DNA from: Bacteroidetes bacterium UBA2234
GTDB taxonomy: Bacteria > Bacteroidota > Bacteroidia > NS11-12g > UBA955
Assembly: GCA_002347985.1 (NCBI GenBank)
Contig: DDYM01000044.1
Coordinates: 50,309-66,716, forward strand
Direction: 5' to 3'
DNA length: 16,408 nt
The position numbers and the translations under genes are program-made. The notes under the pieces are model-generated. The model had not been told where the DNA came from. It saw nothing but the letters and a program-made list of their open reading frames with translations, and did not search any database. Of the stretch, positions 1 to 7,465 are shown one piece after another (positions within the stretch are counted from its first letter, which is position 1; every line of letters begins with the position of its first letter).

Positions 1-330
1 GCTATTTTGTTTCAAATGGTATTGATCAACGTAGTATTCAGCTTAGATTCAGTAATTACAGCTGTGGGCATGGCCAACGATGTTTGGGTAATGATAGTTG
101 CGGTTATCATTTCAATGATGGTAATGCTTTGGGCTAGCGAACCGATCGCAAACTTTGTTAACCACAACCCCAGCATCAAAATTCTTGCTTTGTCGTTCCT
201 GGTCCTCATCGGCGTTAGTTTGCTCGGCGAAGGATTTGGTCAACACATAAACAAAGGGTATATCTACTTTGCAATGGCTTTTTCATTTACCATTGAACTG
301 ATCAATTTGAGATTAGACAAGCACAAATAG
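1..330 (+). CDS. TerC-family integral membrane protein, 3' end only
   Basis: This is the C-terminal 109 residues of a TerC/Alx-type membrane protein; the reading frame is open from base 1, so the true start lies outside the window. The conserved TerC motif with an acidic residue inside a membrane helix is visible (FSLDSVITAVGMA), followed by a hydrophobic helix, the family segment ASEPIANFV, another helix ending in LLGEGFG and a last helix before a short charged tail (RLDKHK). Members of the family are multi-pass inner-membrane proteins linked to tellurite resistance and, in characterised cases, to manganese export during protein secretion. The substrate here cannot be told from the fragment. 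It converges on bshC, with 61 bp between the two stop codons. Confidence 0.9.
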   Translation, partial: AILFQMVLINVVFSLDSVITAVGMANDVWVMIVAVIISMMVMLWASEPIANFVNHNPSIKILALSFLVLIGVSLLGEGFGQHINKGYIYFAMAFSFTIELINLRLDKHK

Positions 331-391
331 TCCCAATTTTTGGCCATTTAGTAATAATTTTAGCGCTGCGAATCGAAGAACAAAGCCAAAT

Positions 392-1990
392 TTAGACGAG
401 TAGAATACACCAAAATGCAGATTGAGAATCATACGATTCTCCCTTGCAAATCTCTGATAGCCAATCGATTTGACCACCCAAGTAGAGTTGTATAAAATTC
501 AATCTTCTCTCCTGAGGATTGTTTATTGAAAACGTATCATTCTGCAATACACCTACCGTCTTCCAAGCATCTTCAGACAGTTTCGTGGCCAAATATTTCG
601 AAATCGCTTCGTCCGTTGCTTTGCGCTGTGACTTTACGAATATTTCAGATTGCTTTTTCAAATCAACCAGTGAATCACTTTTCCACTGATACAACACTTC
701 CAAATACTCCTTGATGCCCAATTCAATTTTTCCCTGGGCAATTTCTAAGGCATTGTCGCCCGAAATTCTTTGAACCAACATTGATTTCAAGTCAGACGAA
801 TCCAAAAACAGTTCTTCCGCCTTTAATCCCAATTGGTTGATTTTTTTATTTTGAGTCGCACTGACTACAACCCCACCCATTCTGTGAATCAAAGCGGGCG
901 CCGAAACCTGTAAAATAGAAAATGCACGAGACGTTTGCAGCCAATACAGATACTCCGTTGGACCGGCGATGTAAGCGATGGAGGGCAAAATTGCCTGCTG
1001 ATACAAGGGCCTCAACAAGACATTGGGTGAAAAATGCTCAGGCGTACTCGTTAAGATGCCTCGCATTTCCTGGTTGGATATTTTCTCACCCGAATCCACC
1101 AAAACGAAATCATCTCCATCTTTCACAATCCTTTCTCTTCGATGCGCATCAATCCAAAACAAATTGCACTCCCGAAAATGAGCCGGAGGCGAAATTTTGT
1201 GCTTTTTCATTTCAGAAGATTGATCTGAAAACGCACTAAAAATCTGATTATCAAACAAATCCGCTTCAAAAATCTTGATCGCTCTTTTCTTGAATGCCGT
1301 TACATTTGGATCTAAAATCAATAACCCAAAATCAGCGAACAAGTTGGATACCCAATGGGATGTGGCGGACGACAAATTTCGATCTTCCGCTTGATACAAT
1401 TCAACCAGTTTCTCTATTCTCGCCAACGCTTCTGCATCCCGTTGAAATTTCTGTCGCATCCAATCCCACAACCCTCCAAAATCCTGTGTTGGAATTGTTC
1501 CCACCCCAGTTTTCCAGTCGATATCACAGGTAAAACGATCGCCAAATAAATCTACATGATTGATTTCAGCCACGTCGTGATCTTCTGTGGCCATCCAAAA
1601 CAACGGCACAAAATTCTTATCGGTGAACTTTCTTTTTAAATCATTACACAGAACAATGGCAGATGCGATTTTATAAATCACGTACATCGGACCAAGACCC
1701 AAATGAATTTGCTGCCCTGTCACAGCCAAAAATGTATTGTCTTTTTTGAGACTCTCTAAATTTTCTCGTTGCGATGCAGAAACCGCTCCCCCCATTTGGG
1801 ACGATATTATTTCCACCAATTCAGCCCTTTGTTCTTCGCCAAATTGCGATGAAACTGAACTTGTAATTGATTCCCAATTGCTATGTATTCCCTCATGAGG
1901 ATACAATCCCAACGGATCTGAGCTCCAAGCACTTTTTCTCAGAGTTTCAGAGATATAATCTTTTGGATATGAATGAGTTAAAACATTCAC
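392..1990 (-). CDS. bshC: Bacillithiol biosynthesis cysteine-adding enzyme BshC
   Basis: The 532-residue product matches BshC in length and motifs. The enzyme is thought to join cysteine to glucosaminyl-malate, the last step of bacillithiol synthesis in the cytoplasm. The family signatures VTGQQ followed by GPMYVIYK lie near residues 90-107, and the block FWMATEDHDVAEINHVDLFG lies near residues 131-150. A predicted helical segment rich in Lys and Glu follows in the C-terminal third. The start is GTG at 1988-1990, inside a GTGA overlap with the rimO stop, which argues for translational coupling; no ATG in this frame lies closer to the junction. It is the last gene of a ftsY-rimO-bshC unit. BshA and BshB are not in the window. 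Known for the family: BshC occurs in Firmicutes and many Bacteroidota. Confidence 0.93.
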   Translation of the reverse strand: MNVLTHSYPKDYISETLRKSAWSSDPLGLYPHEGIHSNWESITSSVSSQFGEEQRAELVEIISSQMGGAVSASQRENLESLKKDNTFLAVTGQQIHLGLGPMYVIYKIASAIVLCNDLKRKFTDKNFVPLFWMATEDHDVAEINHVDLFGDRFTCDIDWKTGVGTIPTQDFGGLWDWMRQKFQRDAEALARIEKLVELYQAEDRNLSSATSHWVSNLFADFGLLILDPNVTAFKKRAIKIFEADLFDNQIFSAFSDQSSEMKKHKISPPAHFRECNLFWIDAHRRERIVKDGDDFVLVDSGEKISNQEMRGILTSTPEHFSPNVLLRPLYQQAILPSIAYIAGPTEYLYWLQTSRAFSILQVSAPALIHRMGGVVVSATQNKKINQLGLKAEELFLDSSDLKSMLVQRISGDNALEIAQGKIELGIKEYLEVLYQWKSDSLVDLKKQSEIFVKSQRKATDEAISKYLATKLSEDAWKTVGVLQNDTFSINNPQERRLNFIQLYLGGQIDWLSEICKGESYDSQSAFWCILLV

Positions 1991-3303
1991 GATTTTACAA
2001 CTTCACCAAACAAATCGTAGGTAGAAGCATCGGTAATTTTCACATTGGCGAAATCACCCATGCGCACATAATTGTCTTTGGCTGGAACCCTCACCTCATT
2101 ATCCACTTCAGGACTGTCGAACTCGGTACGACCCACAAACTCATCGCCTTCCAATCTATCAAACAGCACTTTTAAGGTTTTGCCTTTCAAGGATTGATTG
2201 AACGACTCTGAAATGCTCATTTGAGATTCCATAACGGCATCGGAACGACGTTGTTTCTCTTCTGCCGATAAATCGTCTACCAAGCTATAAGCATGGGTAT
2301 TTTCTTCGTGTGAATAGGTAAACACACCCAAACGCTCAAATTTGATGTCTTCAATTGCATCAATCAAGTCTTTAACGTCCGCTTCTGTCTCCCCGGGATG
2401 ACCTACCAATAGTGTGGTTCTCAAAGCAATCCCTGGAACTCGATCACGAATGGTATTTAACACCTCATAGGTTCTGCGCTTTGTAATCCCACGGCGCATC
2501 GTCTTGAGCATATTGTCTGAAATGTGCTGAATGGGAATATCCAGATAATTACAAATATTGCTTCGCTCAGCCATCACCTCTAACACATCCAATGGGAATT
2601 GTGAGGGATAAGCATAATGCAAACGCAGCCATTCTAGGCCTTCCACATCAGACAGATGCTTCATCAAATCGGCCAATTTACGATCGCCATAAATATCCAT
2701 GCCATAGCTGGTTGAATCTTGAGCGATGAGCATCACTTCTTTCACGCCATTGGCCACCAAACCCTGTATTTCCTTTTTGATGATTTCAATGGGTCTTGAA
2801 ACGTGTTTACCGCGCATCAACGGAATCGCACAGAATGAACAAGGTCTATCGCAACCCTCAGAAATCTTGGTATAAGCATAGTGTTTCGGAGTAGTTTGCA
2901 ATCGCTCTCCTACCAATTCATGCTTATAATCCGCACCAACGGTCCTAAGCAAATGAGGCATATCTAGCGTCCCAAACCAAGCATCTACTTCTGGAATTTC
3001 AGATTGCAACTCGTCCTTGTAGCGATGCGACAAACAACCCGTAACATATAACTTTTCGATATTTCCTTGGGCCTTTGCATCGGCGTAAGCAAGGATGGTA
3101 TCGATACTCTCTTGTTTTGCATTTTCAATGAATCCGCAGGTATTTACAATGACGATATCCGCATCGTTTTTAACACTTTCATGGGCAACATCAAACTGAG
3201 AGGCTTTCAGCTGGCCCATGAGGACTTCACTATCCACTAGGTTTTTACTACAACCGAGCGTAATGACATTGATTTTGGTTTCTTTATTCGATTTGGTTTT
3301 CAC
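1987..3303 (-). CDS. rimO: Ribosomal protein S12 methylthiotransferase RimO
   Basis: RimO is a radical-SAM enzyme that adds a methylthio group to a conserved aspartate of ribosomal protein S12. The 438-residue protein has the expected three parts. The N-terminal MTTase domain carries the auxiliary-cluster cysteines at about 18 (LGCSKN), 56 (NTCGF) and 90 (TGCLS). The radical-SAM core has CxxxCxxC at 151-155-158 (GCDRPCSFC). A TRAM-like domain fills about residues 370-436. The opening TLGCSKNLVDSE is diagnostic of RimO rather than MiaB. The start is GTG at 3301-3303, within a GTGA overlap with the ftsY stop. Its own stop overlaps the bshC start in the same way, so the three genes are almost certainly one transcript. 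Confidence 0.97.
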   Translation of the reverse strand: MKTKSNKETKINVITLGCSKNLVDSEVLMGQLKASQFDVAHESVKNDADIVIVNTCGFIENAKQESIDTILAYADAKAQGNIEKLYVTGCLSHRYKDELQSEIPEVDAWFGTLDMPHLLRTVGADYKHELVGERLQTTPKHYAYTKISEGCDRPCSFCAIPLMRGKHVSRPIEIIKKEIQGLVANGVKEVMLIAQDSTSYGMDIYGDRKLADLMKHLSDVEGLEWLRLHYAYPSQFPLDVLEVMAERSNICNYLDIPIQHISDNMLKTMRRGITKRRTYEVLNTIRDRVPGIALRTTLLVGHPGETEADVKDLIDAIEDIKFERLGVFTYSHEENTHAYSLVDDLSAEEKQRRSDAVMESQMSISESFNQSLKGKTLKVLFDRLEGDEFVGRTEFDSPEVDNEVRVPAKDNYVRMGDFANVKITDASTYDLFGEVVKS

Positions 3304-4280
3304 GATACAAAAATCGATTTGATAAAATCGTACTTATTAAACAGTTTGAGATCTTCGGCTTTTTCACCCAATCCTATGTATTTCACAGGAAGGTTATAGG
3401 TATGACTCACGCCAATGACAACGCCCCCTTTGGCCGTTCCATCCAATTTGGTTACTGCCAGGGTATTGACCTGAGTGGCGGCGGTAAATTGCTTGGCTTG
3501 TTCAAACGCATTTTGACCGGTTGTCGCATCAATCACCAGTAAAACCTCATGCGGTGCATCGGGTTTAAACTTCTCGATAACACGTCGGATCTTAGACAAT
3601 TCATTCATCAATCCCACTTTGTTATGCAATCTACCGGCAGTATCAATGATCACGACGTCTGCATTTTCTTCAACGGCCTGTTTCACTGCATCAAAGGCAA
3701 CAGAGGCCGGATCTGTGTTCATTCCATGCGATACGATGGATACTCCAGCTCGGTTCTGCCAAATGGTTAACTGTTCTACTGCTGCGGCACGAAATGTATC
3801 TCCAGCACCCAGAACCACCTTTTTACCCAGTTGAGCATAGTGATGCGCCAATTTTCCAATGGTTGTAGTTTTGCCTACGCCATTGACACCTACTACCAAA
3901 ACAACGTAGGGCATTGAGGCATTGTTAAGCGACAAATCCTTGGCTACGGGCATGGCAACATCAGGCATCAACTTGGCTATTTCTTCGGCCAGGAGCTCAT
4001 GCAATTCGTCTTGGGAAACATAGGCATCTTTGGATACGCGTTTCTCTAAGTTCTCAATAATTTGAACTGTTGTTTCTACGCCTACATCCGAGGTGAGCAA
4101 TACTTCTTCCAATTCATCCAGAAATGCCGCATCGATCTGACGTTTTCCGGTGAAAAGGCGACCCAGTTTCGACAAAAATCCGGTGCGAGTTTTCTCCAAG
4201 GCCTGCTGTGTTTGTGCGGCTTCAGGAGTAATTTCCTCGGTTTTGGCTTTGTTTTTTGAAAACCAGTTAAACATTGACAT
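3300..4280 (-). CDS. ftsY: Signal recognition particle receptor FtsY
   Basis: FtsY is the SRP-receptor GTPase that docks SRP-ribosome complexes on the inner membrane. From the chosen start the protein has about 326 residues: a short N-terminal helix (FNWFSKNK), an N domain (about residues 30-100) and a GTPase G domain with the P-loop GVNGVGKT (about 131-138), DTFRAAAVEQL, DTAGRLHNK and the base-recognition motif TKLDG followed by the SRP-type closing GTAKGG. The long acidic A domain of the E. coli protein is absent, as in many Bacteroidota. The frame is open back to an ATG at 4316, but that codon is in the loop of a terminator hairpin (4309-4325), so I place the start at 4280 (MSMFNWF); 4274 (MFNWF) is equally possible. 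No clear promoter was seen between the terminator and the gene. Confidence 0.95.
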   Translation of the reverse strand: MSMFNWFSKNKAKTEEITPEAAQTQQALEKTRTGFLSKLGRLFTGKRQIDAAFLDELEEVLLTSDVGVETTVQIIENLEKRVSKDAYVSQDELHELLAEEIAKLMPDVAMPVAKDLSLNNASMPYVVLVVGVNGVGKTTTIGKLAHHYAQLGKKVVLGAGDTFRAAAVEQLTIWQNRAGVSIVSHGMNTDPASVAFDAVKQAVEENADVVIIDTAGRLHNKVGLMNELSKIRRVIEKFKPDAPHEVLLVIDATTGQNAFEQAKQFTAATQVNTLAVTKLDGTAKGGVVIGVSHTYNLPVKYIGLGEKAEDLKLFNKYDFIKSIFVS

Positions 4281-4300
4281 GGGTTTGGTGATGTGAAGGT

Positions 4301-4325
4301 AAAAAAAAAGCCCCATGAAGGGGCT
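4301..4325 (-). terminator. Intrinsic terminator after the rpmB-rpmG-DUF4295 genes
   Basis: A 6-bp perfect stem, AGCCCC at 4309-4314 and GGGGCT at 4320-4325, encloses a 5-nt loop. On the minus strand it is followed directly by nine T residues (4309-4301, the first shared with the stem). This is a textbook intrinsic terminator for transcripts coming from the DUF4295 gene, and it separates the ribosomal-protein genes from ftsY. Any ftsY expression would need read-through or its own promoter within about 20 bp. Confidence 0.9.
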
Positions 4326-4347
4326 GTAATATCTTAGAAATGTCGAA

Positions 4348-4503
4348 TTATTTCGAGAAGAACGCCTTCACCTTATCGGCTGGCAAAATTTCTTCTTTGA
4401 AAGAATACGCACCACTTTTGGGTGATTTAACGACTTTAATTGCTTTCACGTATTCGCTACCGGCGTCTGCTCTTTTAAGCGTTGCTACTACCTTCTTTGC
4501 CAT
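4348..4503 (-). CDS. DUF4295 family small basic protein (probable ribosome-associated)
   Basis: I translated this 51-residue frame directly: it begins [18 protein letters not shown], continues through VKSPKSGAYSFKEEILPADK and ends KAFFSK. It matches the DUF4295 family of Bacteroidota, which characteristically lies directly after rpmB and rpmG. Its ATG overlaps the rpmG stop by one base (TAATG), which indicates coupling. It is rich in Lys and has an aromatic C-terminus, consistent with an rRNA-binding protein. From memory, a small extra large-subunit protein named bL38 was found in the Flavobacterium johnsoniae ribosome, and I think it belongs to this family, but I cannot verify that here. Unusually for the phylum, AAGGAG lies 8 nt upstream of the ATG. 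A good terminator follows within 25 bp. Confidence 0.9.
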   Translation of the reverse strand: MAKKVVATLKRADAGSEYVKAIKVVKSPKSGAYSFKEEILPADKVKAFFSK

Positions 4504-4685
4504 TATTTGATCTCCTTATGCATTGTAACTTTACGCATGTATGGGTTGTATTTCTTCAACTCAATACGCTCAGCTGTATTTTTCTTATTTTTGGTGGTGA
4601 TGTAACGGCTCATGCCTGCTACTCCCGATCCTTTTTGCTCTGTGCATTCAAGAATCACTTGAACACGGTTTCCTTTTTTTGCCAT
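4503..4685 (-). CDS. rpmG: 50S ribosomal protein L33
   Basis: The 60-residue product begins [16 protein letters not shown] and contains the L33 core ([23 protein letters not shown]) and the typical end [12 protein letters not shown]. It is a structural protein of the large ribosomal subunit near the exit-site tRNA. The zinc-binding CxxC pairs of some L33 forms are missing: there is a single Cys at residue 14, so this is the C-minus, zinc-independent type. It starts 2 bp after the rpmB stop and overlaps the following DUF4295 gene by one base, so the three genes form one unit. Confidence 0.97.
   Translation of the reverse strand: MAKKGNRVQVILECTEQKGSGVAGMSRYITTKNKKNTAERIELKKYNPYMRKVTMHKEIK
4512..4517 (-). 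promoter_or_regulatory. Shine-Dalgarno-like AAGGAG before DUF4295
   Basis: The minus strand reads AAGGAG, then 8 nt, then the ATG of the DUF4295 gene. This is a near-perfect SD element at ideal spacing, in a phylum whose genes usually lack SD sequences. The bases also encode Lys-Glu of the HKEIK tail of RpmG, so coding constraint could produce them by chance. Confidence 0.5.
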
Positions 4686-4687
4686 GA

Positions 4688-4921
4688 TTAAATCTTTCCT
4701 TTCTTAAACAAATTGTTAATGCAAGAAGAAATTCCTTTCTTATCGATGGTTTTGATGGTAGACGCAGCTACTTTCAAAGTAATCCACTCCCCAGTTTCGG
4801 GGATATAGAACTTCTTGGTCTGAAGGTTTGGGTAAAAACGACGCTTCGTCTTCTTGTTAGAATGCGAAACATTGTTGCCCTTCAAGGCCTTTTTTCCGGT
4901 TAAATCACAAACGCGAGACAT
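4688..4921 (-). CDS. rpmB: 50S ribosomal protein L28
   Basis: The 77-residue product opens [21 protein letters not shown], the L28 signature, followed by [13 protein letters not shown] and the C-terminal [15 protein letters not shown] block. L28 binds 23S rRNA in the large subunit. It is the first gene of the rpmB-rpmG-DUF4295 unit and has its own well-formed promoter 14 nt upstream, giving a very short leader. The upstream gene on the same strand ends at 4954, and the promoter -33 box lies inside that gene's 3' end. Confidence 0.98.
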   Translation of the reverse strand: MSRVCDLTGKKALKGNNVSHSNKKTKRRFYPNLQTKKFYIPETGEWITLKVAASTIKTIDKKGISSCINNLFKKGKI

Positions 4922-4935
4922 AATTTTTGGGGTTG

Positions 4936-4966
4936 CAAAGATAAGAAAAATGTTTAAATATTCAAA
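4936..4966 (-). promoter_or_regulatory. Bacteroidota-type promoter for rpmB
   Basis: On the minus strand, TTTG (4963-4966) is followed after exactly 19 nt by TATCTTTG (4936-4943). This matches the established primary sigma consensus of Bacteroidota, TTTG at -33 and TAnnTTTG at -7. Only 14 nt separate the -7 box from the rpmB ATG, so the leader should be fewer than 10 nt. Confidence 0.85.
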
Positions 4967-6288
4967 GTGTTATCATCTTTTATTTGAGAATTATCAGCGA
5001 TTTTCACACCTAACATCACTTGCCAGGCCACAATTGCGATAAGAATGCCTGCTTGGCGCTCCAAAAGACTCTCAAACATCATCGCCGAAACCAAAGCCAA
5101 CCAAATATATTGACTGCTTGGAAACGACCTATCATTCACAGTTTTTAGACCTAAAAATACAAATACGAAAAACATCGTGGCACTCACCCACCCAGATTGC
5201 AGAGACCACTCCAACCATTGGTTGTGAACCCCAATCCTATGTCGTTCCGCCAACGAAACATCCAAATTCGCATATTCCTTCTGCAATCGATCGTCCGTCC
5301 ATGCACCTGAACCCATCATTGCAGCGTTCGGCTCAGATCCCAGAACACTCATCGAAGCCTTCCATGCAATCCAACGCTGACCAAAACTCTGATGTGTTAC
5401 ATCGCCGCCGGTCCATGTTGTCTTTAAATCCACCCAGGTATTCACGATGCGATTTCTAGCACTCGGGACAGCAAACAAACCCAACAATAGCAAGGGAAAA
5501 AGCATAAGTACCTTTGGCCTGTAGTCAGGTTTGAGCAAAATCCATTGGGTAATCATCAACGCGGAACCCAAATAAACCAATATCAAGCCCGTTCGAGAGC
5601 CCAAAATGTGCATGCATATTAAGAGAACAAAAACCGAAGCTATAGCCAAGTATTTATCAAGAAAATCCCCTTGAATCAAACCCCGAATTAAAAGTAAAAC
5701 TACCACTCCCATGATCGTAGCGAATTCAATATGATAAACGCCCGAATACAGAGGAATCGGCTTGCTTTCCAAAACCATTTGATCGTAAAAACCTCTGTGT
5801 TGAAAATAATGAATCACACTACTCACTCCCACCCAAATCAACGGAAGCACCCCCAAAAACCAACCAACACCAAATATCGTCCGTAACCGCCTCCCCCAAC
5901 CATAAGCCATCGCAACCAAAAACAAAGGCAGCTTAATCAATGCCTTGTTCAATGCCATTTGCCCCATCACAGACTCCTTCTCCAACAACCCACCCGCAAC
6001 ATCCGCTGTCACCCCAGACACACCTCCAACCCCCACAGACCATGGCCAACTCCCACTCATCAAAATCACACTCATATTCCATCCCACACAAAGCGCTACC
6101 CCCCACCAAAACCATCGAATGAAACCCTTTTCATCCACCCGCTCGCCCCATACCCACAACTGAAATACGTACGCAATCAACCCCATGGATGCTAGGGCTG
6201 GGGAAAAATGAATGCAGCCCAACGACACCCACAAAAGGACATCGGTCTTCAACCAAAACTTAACATCGATTGCCTTATGGGGCCACAT
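4954..6288 (-). CDS. O-antigen ligase / polymerase-like membrane protein (Wzy/WaaL type)
   Basis: From the ATG at 6286-6288 the protein has 444 residues and about ten hydrophobic segments. Features of the O-antigen ligase/Wzy_C superfamily are visible: SRTGLILVYLG (about residues 231-241), RWIAWKAS (about 305-312), the hallmark HNQWLEWSLQSGWVS (about 355-369) and ESLLERQAG near the C-terminus. Such proteins join or polymerise surface glycans on the periplasmic side of the inner membrane; the particular glycan cannot be inferred. The frame is open further upstream to 6390, but that extension would overlap the LysM gene by 116 bp and adds arginine-rich, non-membrane sequence, so I chose the start giving a 14-bp overlap. 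The coding strand of the first half is strikingly poor in C, which leaves several other frames open. No glycosyltransferase genes are nearby. Confidence 0.85.
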   Translation of the reverse strand: MWPHKAIDVKFWLKTDVLLWVSLGCIHFSPALASMGLIAYVFQLWVWGERVDEKGFIRWFWWGVALCVGWNMSVILMSGSWPWSVGVGGVSGVTADVAGGLLEKESVMGQMALNKALIKLPLFLVAMAYGWGRRLRTIFGVGWFLGVLPLIWVGVSSVIHYFQHRGFYDQMVLESKPIPLYSGVYHIEFATIMGVVVLLLIRGLIQGDFLDKYLAIASVFVLLICMHILGSRTGLILVYLGSALMITQWILLKPDYRPKVLMLFPLLLLGLFAVPSARNRIVNTWVDLKTTWTGGDVTHQSFGQRWIAWKASMSVLGSEPNAAMMGSGAWTDDRLQKEYANLDVSLAERHRIGVHNQWLEWSLQSGWVSATMFFVFVFLGLKTVNDRSFPSSQYIWLALVSAMMFESLLERQAGILIAIVAWQVMLGVKIADNSQIKDDNTLNI

Positions 6289-7393
6289 AACGAATCTGCA
6301 AGGTAGCGTTCTGCTGCGCAATCCCCAAACGATCCGCCACGGATTGACTAATCGCAATTTGCTTATTGCCCTTATCTGGAAGTGATCCAATCACCGTGCA
6401 ATACACCATTTTCTTGTTCGCAATGTTCACCACCGCAATCACCTCGCCCTTTTTGTGGTTGTTTAACATCACCCATGAACGGTCTGGCTGTATTCCCTCG
6501 TACCCAATTTGAGCCGTTACCATTTTTTCATACTCCCTCATCGCCGATTTCACTTTCACCGCCTGCACTTGCTCTGGCATCCCGCCCTGATTGTCGTTCC
6601 CAACCAATGCCTTATCCGTTGGCACAGCCGTTATCCCCGATACCCTCTGCGTGTTTGGCACTTCCGCCTCTCTCACAATTACAGGGGTTAAGGCCGTTTT
6701 TACAATCGTTACCGAATCGATTTTCGTAGTTTCAATGGTACTGCCTTGTAAAGCCGCGAGCGACTTCTCTGTTTTGGGAATCCACAATTTCTGATTGATC
6801 GAAATTTGCTCCGAGGTCAACTGATTGATCGACTTAATCTCCGCCACAGAAACCCCATATTTCTTTGAAATGCTATACAAACTCTGACCTTTTTGCACAA
6901 CATGATCAAAGGTGTTTTCCGGTGCCATTTGAACATCCAACAACGCCACAGGCTTTTTTAACAAACCAGAATCCACACCCGCCGAAACAGACTTCACTTC
7001 CGTATCTAACACCACCTCTGACTTCATTTTTATTGCAGTTCCCATGGGTATTTCATCCGCGCCTTTAACCACAGACCCCGAAGTTTCCTCCAACGGATTC
7101 AACCGCGGTGCAAGCACGGGCTCTGATTTTACTGGCTTTTTGGTCTTCTGCTTGACCTTCACACGCATACCTGGCTTCAACATACCAATATCAGGATTCA
7201 ACGCCTTCAACTCCTCAATGCTACAATGATATTTCTTGCCAATGGCATATAAGGTTTCCCCCTTTTTTACTTTGTGTTCAATCTCGATCACCATCTCCGA
7301 TGGATTGGTTTGTCCAACGGATGGATTGCTGTATATCAAACCCATCAACGTCATTACCCCAACTTTCACTGCATACTTTTTCCAATTGATCAT
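6275..7393 (-). CDS. Secreted protein with two LysM domains and a C-terminal beta-barrel-like domain
   Basis: The 372-residue protein has an N-terminal signal sequence (about residues 1-28, hydrophobic VGVMTLMGLIYS, cleavage probably near VGQ). The first LysM domain is at about 38-81 (HKVKKGETLYAIGKKYH ... LKPGMRVKV), followed by a low-complexity linker. The second LysM is at about 163-206 (HVVQKGQSLYSISKKYG ... INQKLWIP), followed by a second linker. The last 75 residues end in VIGSLPDKGNKQIAISQSVADRLGI, which resembles the double-psi beta-barrel end of RlpA-like Bacteroidota LysM proteins; this last assignment is inference. LysM domains bind peptidoglycan, so the protein probably sits in the periplasm or outer membrane at the wall. 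It overlaps the O-antigen ligase-like gene by 14 bp, which suggests co-expression in envelope assembly. Confidence 0.85.
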   Translation of the reverse strand: MINWKKYAVKVGVMTLMGLIYSNPSVGQTNPSEMVIEIEHKVKKGETLYAIGKKYHCSIEELKALNPDIGMLKPGMRVKVKQKTKKPVKSEPVLAPRLNPLEETSGSVVKGADEIPMGTAIKMKSEVVLDTEVKSVSAGVDSGLLKKPVALLDVQMAPENTFDHVVQKGQSLYSISKKYGVSVAEIKSINQLTSEQISINQKLWIPKTEKSLAALQGSTIETTKIDSVTIVKTALTPVIVREAEVPNTQRVSGITAVPTDKALVGNDNQGGMPEQVQAVKVKSAMREYEKMVTAQIGYEGIQPDRSWVMLNNHKKGEVIAVVNIANKKMVYCTVIGSLPDKGNKQIAISQSVADRLGIAQQNATLQIRYVAP

Positions 7394-7465
7394 AGATACA
7401 ATAATAATGAATGGGATTCCGCCTTGGCGAAACGACTATACACAACTCAGCGGTTGTTTAATAAA

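Noticed and set aside
335..393. Inverted repeat TTTGGC ... GCCAAA between the convergent TerC and bshC genes
   Set aside because: Six base pairs with a loop of about 40 nt is too weak for a convincing bidirectional terminator.
4281..4316. Longer FtsY reading frame starting at 4316
   Set aside because: The ATG lies in the loop of the terminator hairpin at 4309-4325, and the added residues (GLFFYLHITK) do not resemble FtsY.
5933..6195. Several overlapping open frames on both strands
   Set aside because: They are shadows caused by base skew in the ligase-like gene; their translations are Pro/His/Ser-rich without domains.
6289..6390. N-terminal extension of the ligase-like protein to 6390
   Set aside because: It would overlap the LysM coding sequence by 116 bp, and it is Arg-rich with no family features.
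7399..7406. TATTATTG (minus strand) as a -7 box for the LysM gene
   Set aside because: It is only 5 nt from the ATG, has one mismatch and no TTG or TTTG at the proper distance.
7442..7457. Small hairpin ACAAC ... GTTGT after the ABC ATPase gene
   Set aside because: The stem is 5 bp and no T-run follows on the minus strand.
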